Shown here: piece by piece, positions 50,461-60,399 of the stretch
Position numbering within the stretch: the stretch's first letter is position 1
Layout: each line of letters starts with the position of its first letter
Source: Acholoe squamosa
Taxonomy: Eukaryota; Annelida; Polychaeta; Phyllodocida; Polynoidae
NCBI GenBank assembly: GCA_949317995.1
Contig: OX439044.1
Location: 20,050,641 to 20,114,640, forward strand
Length of the DNA: 64,000 nucleotides
Direction: 5' to 3'
The notes under the pieces: model-generated
Seen by the model: the letters and a program-made list of their open reading frames with translations, nothing else
Databases searched by the model: none
What the model was told of the DNA's origin: nothing
Program-made: the position numbers and the translations under genes

Positions 50461-50864
50461 CGCCCGTATGCCCTTCAACTTTGCCTTAACCCCTCTAGCA
50501 GACCACTAGTTTTGCCACTTACCCTCAGGCACAGTTTTACTTTCATCCCAATTCACATTATCTCTTTTATGATCTTTTCTCTTCTTTCACCGTTATGTCC
50601 TATACAACCCTAAGATATTAAACCATAACTTCTCATCCGTTTTCACTAACCCATTTCCCATGACCACCGTGATTGTTTCCTCCCTTTATGCACCAAGATG
50701 GTCCCTCAAATATACTATATTTCTTTTCCTCTTCTGCCTGTAGGCCTACCCCACTAAATTTTCGTTTCACCCCCCTGCCCCCTCCCACATATATAGACCT
50801 ACCTCTTTGCTATATCCACCTGACCTGTGCAATACCTTGGTCTGGCCTGGGACATGACGGCACA
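50461..50864. other. No gene seen
   Basis: Pyrimidine-rich spacer with Pro/Ser/Leu frames reflecting composition. Confidence 0.5.
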
Positions 50865-51000
50865 TATGCTTAGACGCGCCAGTCGCGCGAAATCTCAGAG
50901 AAACTCGTGTGGTGGCGTGTTCAGGAAAAGTTTCCACACAAACGCTTGGTTTCCGCTTCCGCTGGGATGGCGAGCAACCTGAAGTTGCCCCTTTCTCCAG
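50865..51000. promoter_or_regulatory. Small CpG islet
   Basis: ACGCGCCAGTCGCGCGAAATC includes an E2F-like GCGCGAAA; TTTCCGCTTCCGC follows near 50950. TATAAAGG near 51029 is unsupported as a TATA box. Confidence 0.3.
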
Positions 51001-51305
51001 AGCGAGCAGAGTACATGACAGGGCATCTATAAAGGCGGAAGTAGTAACTGGATGTGGGCAGAAAGTAGCAAGGAGAGGAATGATAGCGATACCTGCTCTC
51101 CCCAGTCCACTGGAGTTGACCATGCTTCAGTCTACTCCCACGAAAACGTATCGATGACTAACCTCTTGAAATTGGGGTTAAAAGACTCCAGCAGCGCCGT
51201 TCCAGTCCACTGGGCTGGACTCTACCGGCTGGTTAAGGAGGAGAGTACGCTTGGTCGACACTTGGTGTGAATCTGTGAGTCATCGTCTGTAGCAAAGAAT
51301 ATATA

Positions 51306-52607
51306 TGGTCAATTCTCATGAAAATGGAGCACATGGCCGAGGAGGAGAAAAAATCTGAACTGCTTAGATGTTTTGTATTTCTTGTGGGCTGAAAGGCAGC
51401 ATATAATGTTAATTACTCACAAAATTGGGAACACTAACTATGAAAATGAAAGATTTTATGACAGTTTTAGGAAGAAAACTGGTGGACCTACGTACGGTGA
51501 TGAATCTTGCATATGAACAAATTACATGGGTTGCTATAAAATAGAATTATTTGCAAGAAAACTGATATATTTTGTTCATACAGTCATAACAACATGTTGG
51601 CTAGGGGTCTTTATCATTTATATCTATGATTAGAATAGATTATGCTGCAATCAATTATACCCACTTATGGAGCTGGACCTACGTATGGTGATGTACCTAC
51701 GTACGGTGATGTCTATGCATTGCAGTCATTATCTTCACAAATTTATTGATTTCTGGTATTGTAACTGGTCCATAGTATTCATCCTCAGTCAATTGAAGTA
51801 TATCAACAGGTTTATAGATAGCATTAGCTATTTCTATCATTCTATGGCATAGGTTTCAATCTATGCATGGTGATGTACCTACGTACGGTAATATTTCCAT
51901 GATTTTCCCCAATAGGTTGCAACGTATTCATCCAGTTATGACAATATTTTGCATGGATATTCCCTGGACCACATATATTAACATGTTATGAAATAATTTA
52001 CTAAATATTAATTACTCCACTTTAATCAATGATTCAATGTACCTACGTACGGTGATGCTAAGGGGTACACCACATGGTTGTCAGTCCTATAGGTCATTGA
52101 CATGTGCATGTTAGAAATATTTTATATTAATATTATATTGCCCCCATTGAGCCATAAAAACTGAGACATCTATATATCCCAAGAGGATTTTCTCCTTGAC
52201 ATTATACTCATTCTAGTGTACCTACGTATGGTGGTTACACAACTACATTTTTCCTTATAAATAACAAGAAAATAATTGAAAATGAGCTCTGATGGTGTCA
52301 AAATGTTCGTTTTTCAATTCTACAATAGTCCATATGAAAAGTGTTATTATGGACCTTATTGTACCTCAAATAAATCACCTAATGTGTTTTACTAATATTT
52401 TCTTAGTTAAAAAACTTTGAAATATCCCCATTTTACCCTGTTATTGGCATAGATTAGGTCACTACATGGGCAAAAGTGGGTACCCATGGTATGATAATGT
52501 TAGCAGCAATGTGAATGTATAAACAATATAGCAGTTAGACCCCCTGTTAAGTGTACATGGATGGGGAAAGGTATAGTGAGCCTGTGCTCCATTTTCGTGA
52601 GAATTGA

Positions 52608-52610
<3 letters not shown>
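51306..52610 (+). mobile_element. 1305-bp TA-flanked DNA transposon with a CCTACGTACGGTGATG array
   Basis: The left end TGGTCAATTCTCATGAAAAT continues GGAGCAC; the right end (52584-52610) is its reverse complement with one mismatch (26/27). Both ends abut TA dinucleotides, as for TA-targeting elements (Tc1/mariner-like), though the right flank is a TA microsatellite that makes the exact duplication unreadable. Inside, six clear copies of CCTACGTAYGGTGATG all point the same way (51487, 51678, 51696, 51878, 52042, 52221), with a degenerate seventh (CTATGCATGGTGATG, about 51861). Two are paired 18 bp apart. Each core holds the palindrome TACGTA. No transposase frame. The array is probably a protein-binding platform, by inference. 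Confidence 0.8.

Positions 52611-52659
<49 letters not shown>
52611..52659. repeat. (TA)n microsatellite abutting the transposon
   Basis: Pure TA run directly against the right terminus of the 1305-bp element. It is either the insertion target or an expansion of the TA target duplication. Confidence 0.95.
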
Positions 52660-52661
<2 letters not shown>

Positions 52662-53799
52662 TTAAGGTGAGGTATAACGGTCAGATACTGGGGAGGGGGT
52701 GCAGATTTATATTCCAGATTTATATTCCCCTCCATGCCTTCATCTCAGCTACTGTTGAGTTAGATTTTAAATGTTTTATTCAACTTTAGACCCATTATAC
52801 ATGCACTTTCAAGAACACATTTTAAATTTAAAAAATATATATGACCCAGTCGCTTCTCCATTGTGGACTTGCATGGTAAATACACTTTAGTATAGACATG
52901 CAATATGTGTATATGAACGGCTCACTAACCTATTATGCAAAAAATGACACAGTACATCCATAAAGCTAACTTACCATATATATGACTCAAGGTAAACCTA
53001 ACACTCCCTGAAATTAGGTGAATAGAAAGCACTGCTCATAATTGATATCTGATAGGAAAGTTGTCGTCATGTCAACCTTTTAATCATATCTGCTATAATG
53101 ACCTAAGAGTGTTATAGAGTGGAGTAGAGGGAGAGCTCTGGGGGTTCATTATGCTTTATGACCCATTACCTCTAACACAGTCTTTGTTTTTAGGGTGAGT
53201 CTTGTCATATAGACTGTCAATTCCTGACATGGTTTGTCAATCACCAAAAAGGTAGGGGATATTCGGTACAGTTCCTCTGAGGTGGATCAAAGTAGATAAG
53301 AGTTTTTTTTTCATATAGCATTTAAGTTCATCACCATTATAGCTAATGGTCAACACCAAAGGGAATGTGCATTTCGCCTTTACTGGTGATACATATATTC
53401 CTAGACTTCTAACATTCAGGCGGAGAACCGCTCCTGTATCAGCTAGACAAAAGAGATAGGGTACACCTGTCTATGACACTCTGGTAATCAAGATACGTAT
53501 TGAAATATAGCATCTGTGAAATTTACTTGAGAGCAAAAAGCTAACAGTGGGACTTTGCTTGGGGGTTGTCCAAATAAAGCACCCAGCCAATTGGTTGGTA
53601 CGCCTGAGTTGGGCTGTAGAAATGGACACTCTTTTTAGTATTCAAGGCATCCCTATTTGTTACTTTATTTCCGAGGGGAAAAAGTGGCCCTGTCTGCTCG
53701 GTTGGACATCCTATTTGGCCCAGCTTCCCCCTGTGGGATGGGACCGGGGCAGTGGCTTTCAGCTTGTGCACGCCGGACAAAATCGGACAGGGCACCTGA
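52660..53799. other. No gene seen
   Basis: AT-rich DNA. The frames at 53541-53902 overlap on both strands and run into the next islet. Confidence 0.5.
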
Positions 53800-53900
53800 G
53801 GCAGCAGGACCCCCAAATGTCGTCTGCCCTCCTCAATGGCGCGTAACCTTTCCCGCCCTTTTGTCAGCGACTGCGCCGCACGCGACAATTTCTCTTAATT
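53800..53900. promoter_or_regulatory. CpG islet with GCAGACGAC and an E2F-like site
   Basis: GTCGTCTGC (53819-53827, exact recurrent word, minus) is followed 21 bp later by TTTCCCGCC (53849-53857), an E2F half-site, then GCGCCGCACGCGAC and TTAATTGAATCAATT. Confidence 0.4.
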
Positions 53901-54349
53901 GAATCAATTTGGTCGAGGTCAAGCCTCGGGTAGACGGATGGATGGAAGGAGCCGGGGTTTATAAAAGAAATGAGGTGGGGGGGGTATATAGTGGGACCTG
54001 AGGACTGAGTGGGGCGTTTCTTTTTTATATAAATATATACACTTGTGGAGCTTGGTTTTTGCATCTGTATTCATCCCATACAGCACAGAGGTCAGTTGAG
54101 CAACTGCATCTTAGTGCATGATCAGAGGTGTAGCGTAAGGACCAAATTTTAATTGGCTGGGGGAGAGGGGGGCATAATTGGGAAATGCCTCTTTTTTCCC
54201 TCCAATGTTTCCTTTGCTAGTGAGGAAAAGATAGATAGATAGTATCGTCACTCGTCTTTCGCCTTCACACTTCTTCAATTCAATCTCGCTTCCCCTCGTT
54301 CCATACGCCCACTTCTTCTATTTTTGCTTTTAGCAGTGCATTAGTGAGG
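53901..54349. other. No gene seen; fragment of a CAGAGGTGTAGCG terminus
   Basis: CAGAGGTGTAGCGTAAGG near 54124 resembles one end of the CAGWGGCGTAGGA MITEs, but no matching second end is clear. Confidence 0.4.
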
Positions 54350-54680
54350 TGAATGGGATATGCCGTCCTCTCCCCTGCCGCCCCAACCCCTGGGGCTGCC
54401 ACTGCTGAATCCACAGCGCCAGCAGCAGCAAGTGGGTCTGACCGAGCAGACGACATTCGTCCTGTTTTGCCGCGCCTTCCAATCACAGCGCGCGCCGTGA
54501 CGTATAAGGGTCGCACGTCACGTGATTTACGGTTTACTTGTGTCGGCACGGAGCAACACGCAGATGAAGCTTGGCAGTCTGTCTGACCACTAGAGCGCGA
54601 GGAACCACCTCACCGCCTCCACCAGCACCACCAGCAGACCCACCCCAAGCCGTCTTACATGCAGCCAGGTAAACAAAGCC
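54350..54680 (+). promoter_or_regulatory. Promoter-like CpG islet with GCAGACGAC, CCAAT and a donor
   Basis: GCAGACGAC (54446-54454), TTTTGCCGCGCC, CCAATCAC, GCGCGCGCC, TGACGTA and GTCACGTGATT occur within about 90 bp. About 130 bp downstream, CAGCCAG is followed by GTAAAC (from 54669), a plausible donor after a CCA-rich stretch. This arrangement would fit a plus-strand first exon, but the frame through the CCA-rich part has an upstream in-frame stop and no second exon was found. Confidence 0.4.
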
Positions 54681-55241
54681 TACCTTACATTGTTTACCCC
54701 TCACTGCCCCAGCCCCCCCCCCCACTCCCCCACCTCCCCATCCCTGATCCCTGCCTTGTCTGCTCACCACATACCTATGAGCTACCAGCTCACCGCACCA
54801 AGACGATCACATAACAGGTGTAATCGGGGGTAGCCGATCGGATGGGAACCGTCAAAAAAGTCGTCTGCTGGAGGTAGTGTGGTAGTGAGCAGCAGTGTAG
54901 GCCTCCAGCCACCTCTCTATTAGCCACCTAATCAGGCCTGTGATGTGGTGTCGTAAGCTAGCCACCTCCAGAGCGTATAATCCCATTGCCATAAATGACC
55001 AAACTTTTTCAATCAGGCTTGTAATTGATCTCGCACATGGAGGCGGCCAGGGAAAGAAAGGGTAAGCAGTATGAAGGGAGGGAGGTTAAGGGGGGGGGGG
55101 GGTTACAGGAGGGGTGGGTTGACTTCTCACAACTCAGTTCTCTGCAGTTCACTTGGTTTGGTCAGTCAGATGAGGGAGGCGGGAGGGTGTGGTGAGCTGT
55201 TCTGTCTAGATGTAAAGGGGTCTGGTGAGAGAGTATTAAAA
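54681..55241. other. No gene seen; G and C runs; one GCAGACGAC
   Basis: Contains C- and G-runs (about 54712 and 55090) and an exact GTCGTCTGC at 54860-54868. No coding feature supported. Confidence 0.5.
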
Positions 55242-55276
55242 AGCAGACGACATTTGATGGTGAGATATCGTCTGCT
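55242..55276. promoter_or_regulatory. Inverted pair of the GCAGACGA word
   Basis: AGCAGACGA (55242-55250) and TCGTCTGCT (55268-55276) form a perfect 9-bp inverted repeat with a 17-bp spacer. Both are copies of the recurrent word, facing each other. Confidence 0.5.
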
Positions 55277-55374
55277 CCAATGAGTTATCAGTGTGAAGTT
55301 CATAAGCTGTCCATGGTTAATTGGTCTTGCAGTTATCTTGGTTTATTGTAACATGACAGAACCATACTTAACAT

Positions 55375-55430
55375 CTCAACTTCACACCTCATGTTTCAAC
55401 TTCACACCTCATGTTTCAACTTGACACTTT
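55375..55430 (+). repeat. 20-bp tandem repeat, about 2.7 units
   Basis: TTCACACCTCATGTTTCAAC repeats with an exact 20-bp period from 55381 and 55401, followed by a diverged TTGACACTTT. Confidence 0.9.
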
Positions 55431-56673
55431 ACGGATCATCCACAAACCTCACTCGCCGTGTGATGTATAGCTATAATCATATGCGACGAAGTCAGTTAGG
55501 TTTGAAGAACATTTACAATACCTAACACAGTAGTATTGAACATTGTTTAATTTATAAATCAGTACTCTAAAACTAACTGATAAAATCATTGAAGCGACAC
55601 GAAATGGTATACTGATATGAGGTGTCAATCATAGAGAGAAAGGAAGTTCCAGGAATCATGACTTAGTTTCAAGATGTAAAATTATATGAAAATGTTTTCT
55701 TGGGTCAAGTAGGCCTACATTAAAGGCTAAAAAATGTTTTGTATAACCCGAACCTACCTAGCAAATCAGCACCTACCCTGGAATATTTTCTTAAATTGCA
55801 TGTTTTTGGTCGTTGTTTGAGGCAACTCAGTGGCCAATGTGTCACTTCTGCTCGTCGCGCCTCTCTGTGGTTTTTGAAAATAGAAAAAAATTCTTTTAGA
55901 AATTTCTACCTAACTAACCTGAAATTTTCCACCATGCTACCTGAGTCAAAAACAACTTTTTAGGCCTTGGCATTTTCACGGTGAGCAACACAGGCAATGG
56001 AGATTGTCTTTCTTTTGCTTGTATACTATTTAATACAAAACAAAAAGAAATTAAAAATAAACGCCCATGGAGCAATGATTATTTTATTTACTTCTTTGTT
56101 CGTGTATTTCTGACGTGGTAAGTAAAGTACCACCAAAGACGTGGTCAACACACCGCGTATCATATGGGTATAGAGAGTGTTTCTTTCATAAAGAATATTC
56201 AATGAACATTTCTTAAACTAAGTATGTTGTAATGAACTAAAGTATGAGACGATTCAAAGTAGCATTACTACATATTATGCATAGTCCCATGGACTTTGGG
56301 ACATATTACATTCCCCCTCAAATCATAGTGCACGAATCTTAGGATCTCAGGGCAAGGTAAAGTTATTATTACGGGAATAACAGAGCACTGTAAGAAGTTT
56401 ATATTTTATAACAGAAAAGTCTCTTGTAAGCTCACAGAGGAAAGTGCTGTACTCTCAAATACCATGACTCTTACTGTAATATCAAGGCTTTGTAGGTGTA
56501 GATAAATGTGTACAGTGAGTGATCCTGTATAATTACTCTGTATGCAGTGTGCCCTAAGCCAGCCAGTCAGTCTAGTGGCCCTTCAAAGGGTTAACCAAAA
56601 TAGCCTTACTTTCCCCCACTGGAGGCCAGTAGTATACCATATGTTTAGTATTGTAGGGGTTCGTTCCCCGGTC
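55431..56673. other. No gene seen
   Basis: AT-rich DNA. CACTGTAAGAAGT at 56386-56398 matches in reverse the end of the array at 58310. GGGGTTCGTTCCCC near 56656 resembles a T-arm but has no accompanying tRNA body. Confidence 0.5.
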
Positions 56674-57267
56674 GGGTGCACAGAGCCTTCAGAGGGACTG
56701 TTCACTTGATTGTGTCACTCCCCCTATGTGTACCATACCGATCCAGGGTAGTTGGAAGGTAGAGAAAGTCAGGCCAGGGAAGTAGCTCAGGGGTAAAGCT
56801 TCTGCTTAGAAGTTGGAGGATCCTGGGTTAGAGTCCCGGTTACTCCATGACATTTTCCGCTGACCACTACAGTATGTATAGTCTTATATTGCACACCTCA
56901 ATCCAGTATTGTCCCCAAAGCTTAATAATGAATTGCAATATGAAAATAACCTCAATAGTTTCAATCTAGCATTGTGTACCAATGATATTGTACAAGGTTA
57001 CCTGAGCGGAAAGTAGGGACAACCAATAATATGCATACATGACACCATAACTGTGTCTAAATCTGAAATACAAGTCCCTGGACTCTGGGGTTGAAGCTAA
57101 CATAGGCCTACGTGCCTTTAGGTCATTTCAGTGTTAACACTGAATGACCATGAAATGGTTTGGGTAAGATGGTTCTCTACTTCTCTTACCCTCAAAAGTG
57201 CCTCACTTCATTGGGATTGGAGACAGTTCTGGCGGGATACGGTTAAAGCTGGTTAGGACGAGTGTAG
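56674..57267 (+). repeat. 594-bp tandem duplication, unit 1
   Basis: The sequence from GGGTGCACAGAGCCTTCAGA is repeated with a 594-bp period from 57268. Unit 1 includes a tRNA-like sequence (56776-56846) and a perfect inverted repeat TTCAGTGTTAACACTGAA near 57128. About 30 bp at the end of unit 1 (GGCGGGATACGGTTAAAGCTGG...) is absent after unit 2. Confidence 0.9.
56776..56846 (+). tRNA. tRNA-like sequence, copy 1 (probable tRNA-derived repeat or pseudogene)
   Basis: 71 nt with a polymerase III A box (TAGCTCAGGGG) and B box (GGTTAGAGTCC), the latter diverged at the normally conserved C. The acceptor arm (AGGGAAG/TTACTCC) and T arm CTGGG/CCCGG are recognisable; the D-stem GCTC/AAGC is weakened and the anticodon stem has mismatches. 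The loop position would read AGA, but the fold is too poor to trust. It lies within a tandem duplication and differs from its sister at the anticodon, so it is more likely a tRNA-derived repeat than a working gene. Confidence 0.45.
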
Positions 57268-57823
57268 GGGTGCGCAGAGCCTTCAGAGGGACTGTTCACT
57301 TGATTGTGACACTCCCCCTATGTGTACCATACCGATCCAGGGTAGTTGGAAGGTAGAGAATGTCAGGCCAGGGGAAGTAGCTCAGGGGTAGAGCTTCTGC
57401 TTCAAAGTAGGAGGATCCTGGGTTTGAGTCCCGGTTTCTCCATGACATTTTCCACTGACCACTACAGTATGTATAGTCTTATATTGCACACCTCAATCCA
57501 ATATTGTCCCCAATGCTTAATAATGAATTGCAATATGATAATAACCTCAATAGTTTCAATCTAGCATTGTGTACCAATGATATTGTACAAATTTACCTGA
57601 GCGGAAAGTAGGGACAACCAATAATATGCATACATGACACCATAACTGTGTCTAAATCTGAAATACAAGTCCTTGGACTCTGGGGTTGAAGCTAACATAG
57701 GCCTACATGCCTTTAGGTCATTTCAGTGTTAACACTGAATGACCATGAAATGGTTTGGGTAAGATGGTTCTCTACTTCTCTTACCCTCAAAAGTGCCTCA
57801 CTTCATTGGGATTGGAGACAGTT
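57268..57823 (+). repeat. 594-bp tandem duplication, unit 2
   Basis: Near-identical to unit 1 through GGATTGGAGACAGTT, where homology stops at about 57823. Several substitutions cluster in the tRNA-like part. Confidence 0.9.
57371..57441 (+). tRNA. tRNA-like sequence, copy 2 (better preserved)
   Basis: 71 nt. Acceptor GGGGAAG pairs fully with TTTCTCC allowing G-U; D-stem GCTC/GAGC and T-stem CTGGG/CCCGG are intact; A box TAGCTCAGGGG and B box GGTTTGAGTCC are good. The anticodon stem (TCTGC/TAGGA) has two bad pairs, and the loop TTCAAAG would place CAA as anticodon, yet a leucine tRNA should carry a long variable arm that is missing. This points to a tRNA-derived SINE-like unit or pseudogene; polymerase III could still transcribe it. 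Confidence 0.5.
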
Positions 57824-57987
57824 TTGTCTTCATTAGGCATGCATGGTTTACAGTATCAATGCATACATGGCGCACACACATAAATGATATTATGGGGATG
57901 ATTACCATGAACTGACCCAAATAGCAGAGTATATAGCAGTGTCTTTTATAACATACCTGTATATACAATACATTTGTTGTTGAGTTT
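57824..57987. other. Nothing seen
   Basis: AT-rich linker between the duplication and the palindromic array. Confidence 0.6.
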
Positions 57988-58310
57988 CTGTAATTTTACA
58001 GCAATAGTTGCTGGAACCTCAGTTGCCAGCAAAGGTTTCTGTAAATTTACAGTATATTTTATGGTTCATTTACTGCAAAATTGCTGTTTATTTACAAGAC
58101 ATTTCTCTGTAATTTTACAACACATTTTGCTGTTAATTTACAGCATATGTTTCAGTAGAACTGATTGATCTTGCTGTATGATCACAGTGACTGTTACTGT
58201 ATGATTACTTTGAATTGTGATTCACCTCCTGTAGATTTCCACAAAACATGCTGGAACCAAAGTTGCCAAGAGATTTTGCTGTAAAATAACACTGCCTACT
58301 TCTTACAGTG
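57988..58310. repeat. CTGTAAATTTACAG palindrome array, probable end of a DNA transposon
   Basis: Near-palindromic copies of CTGTAAATTTACAG at 57988, 58039, 58084, 58107 and 58130, then looser copies to 58280. GCTGGAACC plus AGTTGCCA occurs twice (58010, 58250). The right edge TACTTCTTACAGTG reads as CACTGTAAGAAGTA on the minus strand, a typical hAT-like terminus. A matching left end is not adjacent; the only candidate is at 56386. Confidence 0.65.
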
Positions 58311-59289
58311 AGGTTTTCATCGTTTTATCAAGGCTGACTGTTTCCAGTTGCCAGGATCTTTGGTACGTTGATTAGCCGTTGATTATTGCTATTCAGCCAA
58401 AACAAGTAGGATGGATGGATGGAGTGTGAGGAAAGTTGATCAGCCAATATACTTTATGATACATTCAAGGGGGTTGAAATCCAAATTTACTTCTGAGTAA
58501 TGGGGTGTTTACTATTTTGATTGTATGATATAATGATTTACCATTGGCCTAACTGAAGAGTGGCTATCAGTATCAGTATTTAATATGTATGCAACTTGAA
58601 GAAACTCTCTTAATCCGTTTATACTTTCATAATCCACCTACACTGAGCACATAATAAGCTACATTGAGCATTCAATATGACGTTAAGCTATTAGCTTGAA
58701 TTGGTATACCATAGAGCCAAATGCCACTAAGACTGAGCTTTTAGAAAGAGCCATACCAAATGGTCTCCTGTAACCCAATTCAAAGGGGGTGTTGACATCT
58801 CTTTCCTGTCATCTGGTCATTTTTCATTTCTGAAAGGCTGTTCATTTTATTCTATGTTTTCTTATTCCTCTAAACCATTATGATTTTGCAGTTCATCATG
58901 TTCATTCAGACTGATCTGATGTAAACAGTTTGTGCCTCAGCGTCATCTTTCAAGTATGTCATTATTGTCATCCAGGCAAACTGGAACGATATGATCTCTT
59001 CATTTTGCCATGATAAATATAACCTTAACATTTGAAACACCATTGGCACCATTTCTCATTTTTCACTCATGCCAACTCCAAATGAGAGTCCAACTAGTTT
59101 TCTATTAGTAAGACAGGGGGCAGCACTGTGCTGTGAGCGCCAGGCCTCGTCTGTAGATCCACTTCATAGTATGACTCCGACTGGTCAGCGCTTGGATCGG
59201 GATACCACAAGACATAACAGGTTGTAAACGGATTTCTAACACAGGTCAGCCATTTTATACCGTGTATTTTACATGTAGGGAAATATAGC
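58311..59289. other. No gene seen
   Basis: AT-rich DNA with short frames only. Confidence 0.6.
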
Positions 59290-59328
59290 AACAGATCTAA
59301 GGTGAACCATGCTCACCTTAGATCTGTT
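59290..59328. repeat. Perfect 16-bp inverted repeat (hairpin, 7-nt loop)
   Basis: AACAGATCTAAGGTGA (59290-59305) pairs perfectly with 59313-59328 across ACCATGC. There is no T-run after it, and terminators of this kind are not expected in animal DNA. The GATCTGTT arm end is echoed just downstream. Confidence 0.85.
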
Positions 59329-60349
59329 CACCCATGATCTGTTAATAGGTGAATATATTTGATTTATTCAATACTGGTAATATTGAAACAGTACTGCAGT
59401 TACAGGATTTGGGATTAGAATGCTGTGGCTAAAATTGTGATTGAATACAGCCACGAAAACAGTAAAGCGTTGGCCTCACATGTCGAATAGCCTTTACTCC
59501 AGATTATCAGAGCACTTTTAGAATTAACAAGGTTTTTTTTCTAAGGCTATCCTCTCTTCTGCTACCATTATACCTTTGCATATGTGCAAATTGGTGTGTA
59601 GAACGTTTACAACTCAAGGGAAATCAAAGGATAGACCCAATGACCTTTCTGAAAAAGGGTTGGACTTTGATACATCGGGGGGAGGGAGGCCAACTCCAGG
59701 GAAAGGCTCATTCGATGGTCGCGTTTTGATCTTTGACGGGACAAGGGCAGGGGGACCGAGCAACGAAGTTTTTGCTAACGGCAGACGCAGGCAGACACTG
59801 CCGCCAGCATTACCTGTGTCGCCTGGTCTCTTAGCCCCCGAGGCGAGGGTGTTCCTGCAGTGTTAAAAATCTTAGTTTGGCATAGTATATTTCTAATTTC
59901 CCTCGATCCATGTTAATATGTTCACATAGTTTGATGGCAGATCTAAATACTTTGAAAGGCTATAGATTTTTTATAGATGTGTGATAGTCTCAATTAAATG
60001 ATTTGCCTAATTGCTTTATGCATTATTTCCTATGTCTGGTCTACTCATTTAGAATTATGTAAGAACCAATGATTACCAAAGTGCTATATCTGTGTTATTC
60101 CTTCCTCCCTACGTTAGAGAATTAGCAGAAATAGTAGCATTATCTGAAATAAATCTATACTTTGTATGGACTGTCGTGAATGCACAGTGGGGAGGGGGCA
60201 TGCTTTGGAAATTGATAGAAATGCTCATATACTCTGCCAGGGAAGAATGACAATAATATTATGAATTCAGTGGAAGACACTAACACCAGGACCAGTAGCC
60301 TAGTAAATAGCAATGTATTGTCAAATATTCTATTGGCCAAATGGCCAAT
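59329..60349. other. No gene supported
   Basis: A 96-codon frame at 59576-59866 sits in a modest CpG patch (GGCAGACGCAGGCAGACACTG) and is not recognisable. The rest is AT-rich. Confidence 0.5.
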
Positions 60350-60399
60350 AATAAAGGAATTTTATAAAAAAAAAAAAAAATAAATTAAAAAAAAAAAAA
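60350..60399 (+). repeat. AATAAA followed by two poly-A runs
   Basis: AATAAA (60350-60355) precedes an A15 run (60366-60380) by 10 bp, then a second A13 run (60387-60399). This is the layout of a retroposed transcript's 3' end (LINE, SINE or processed copy). The body upstream could not be identified. Confidence 0.55.

Noticed and set aside
51028..51270. TATAAAGG followed by a 72-codon frame
   Set aside because: The ATG lies only about 24 bp from the TATA word, there is no recognisable protein, and three frames overlap in the same CpG-influenced region.
52583..52660. Independent hairpin at the TA repeat
   Set aside because: The apparent hairpin arm is the right terminus of the 1305-bp element, whose partner is at 51306.
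56656..56680. T-arm-like GGGGTTCGTTCCCC as a separate tRNA
   Set aside because: No acceptor, D or anticodon arm around it.
57371..57441. Functional tRNA-Leu(CAA)
   Set aside because: No long variable arm, mismatched anticodon stem, and a sister copy with another loop; treated as a tRNA-derived sequence.
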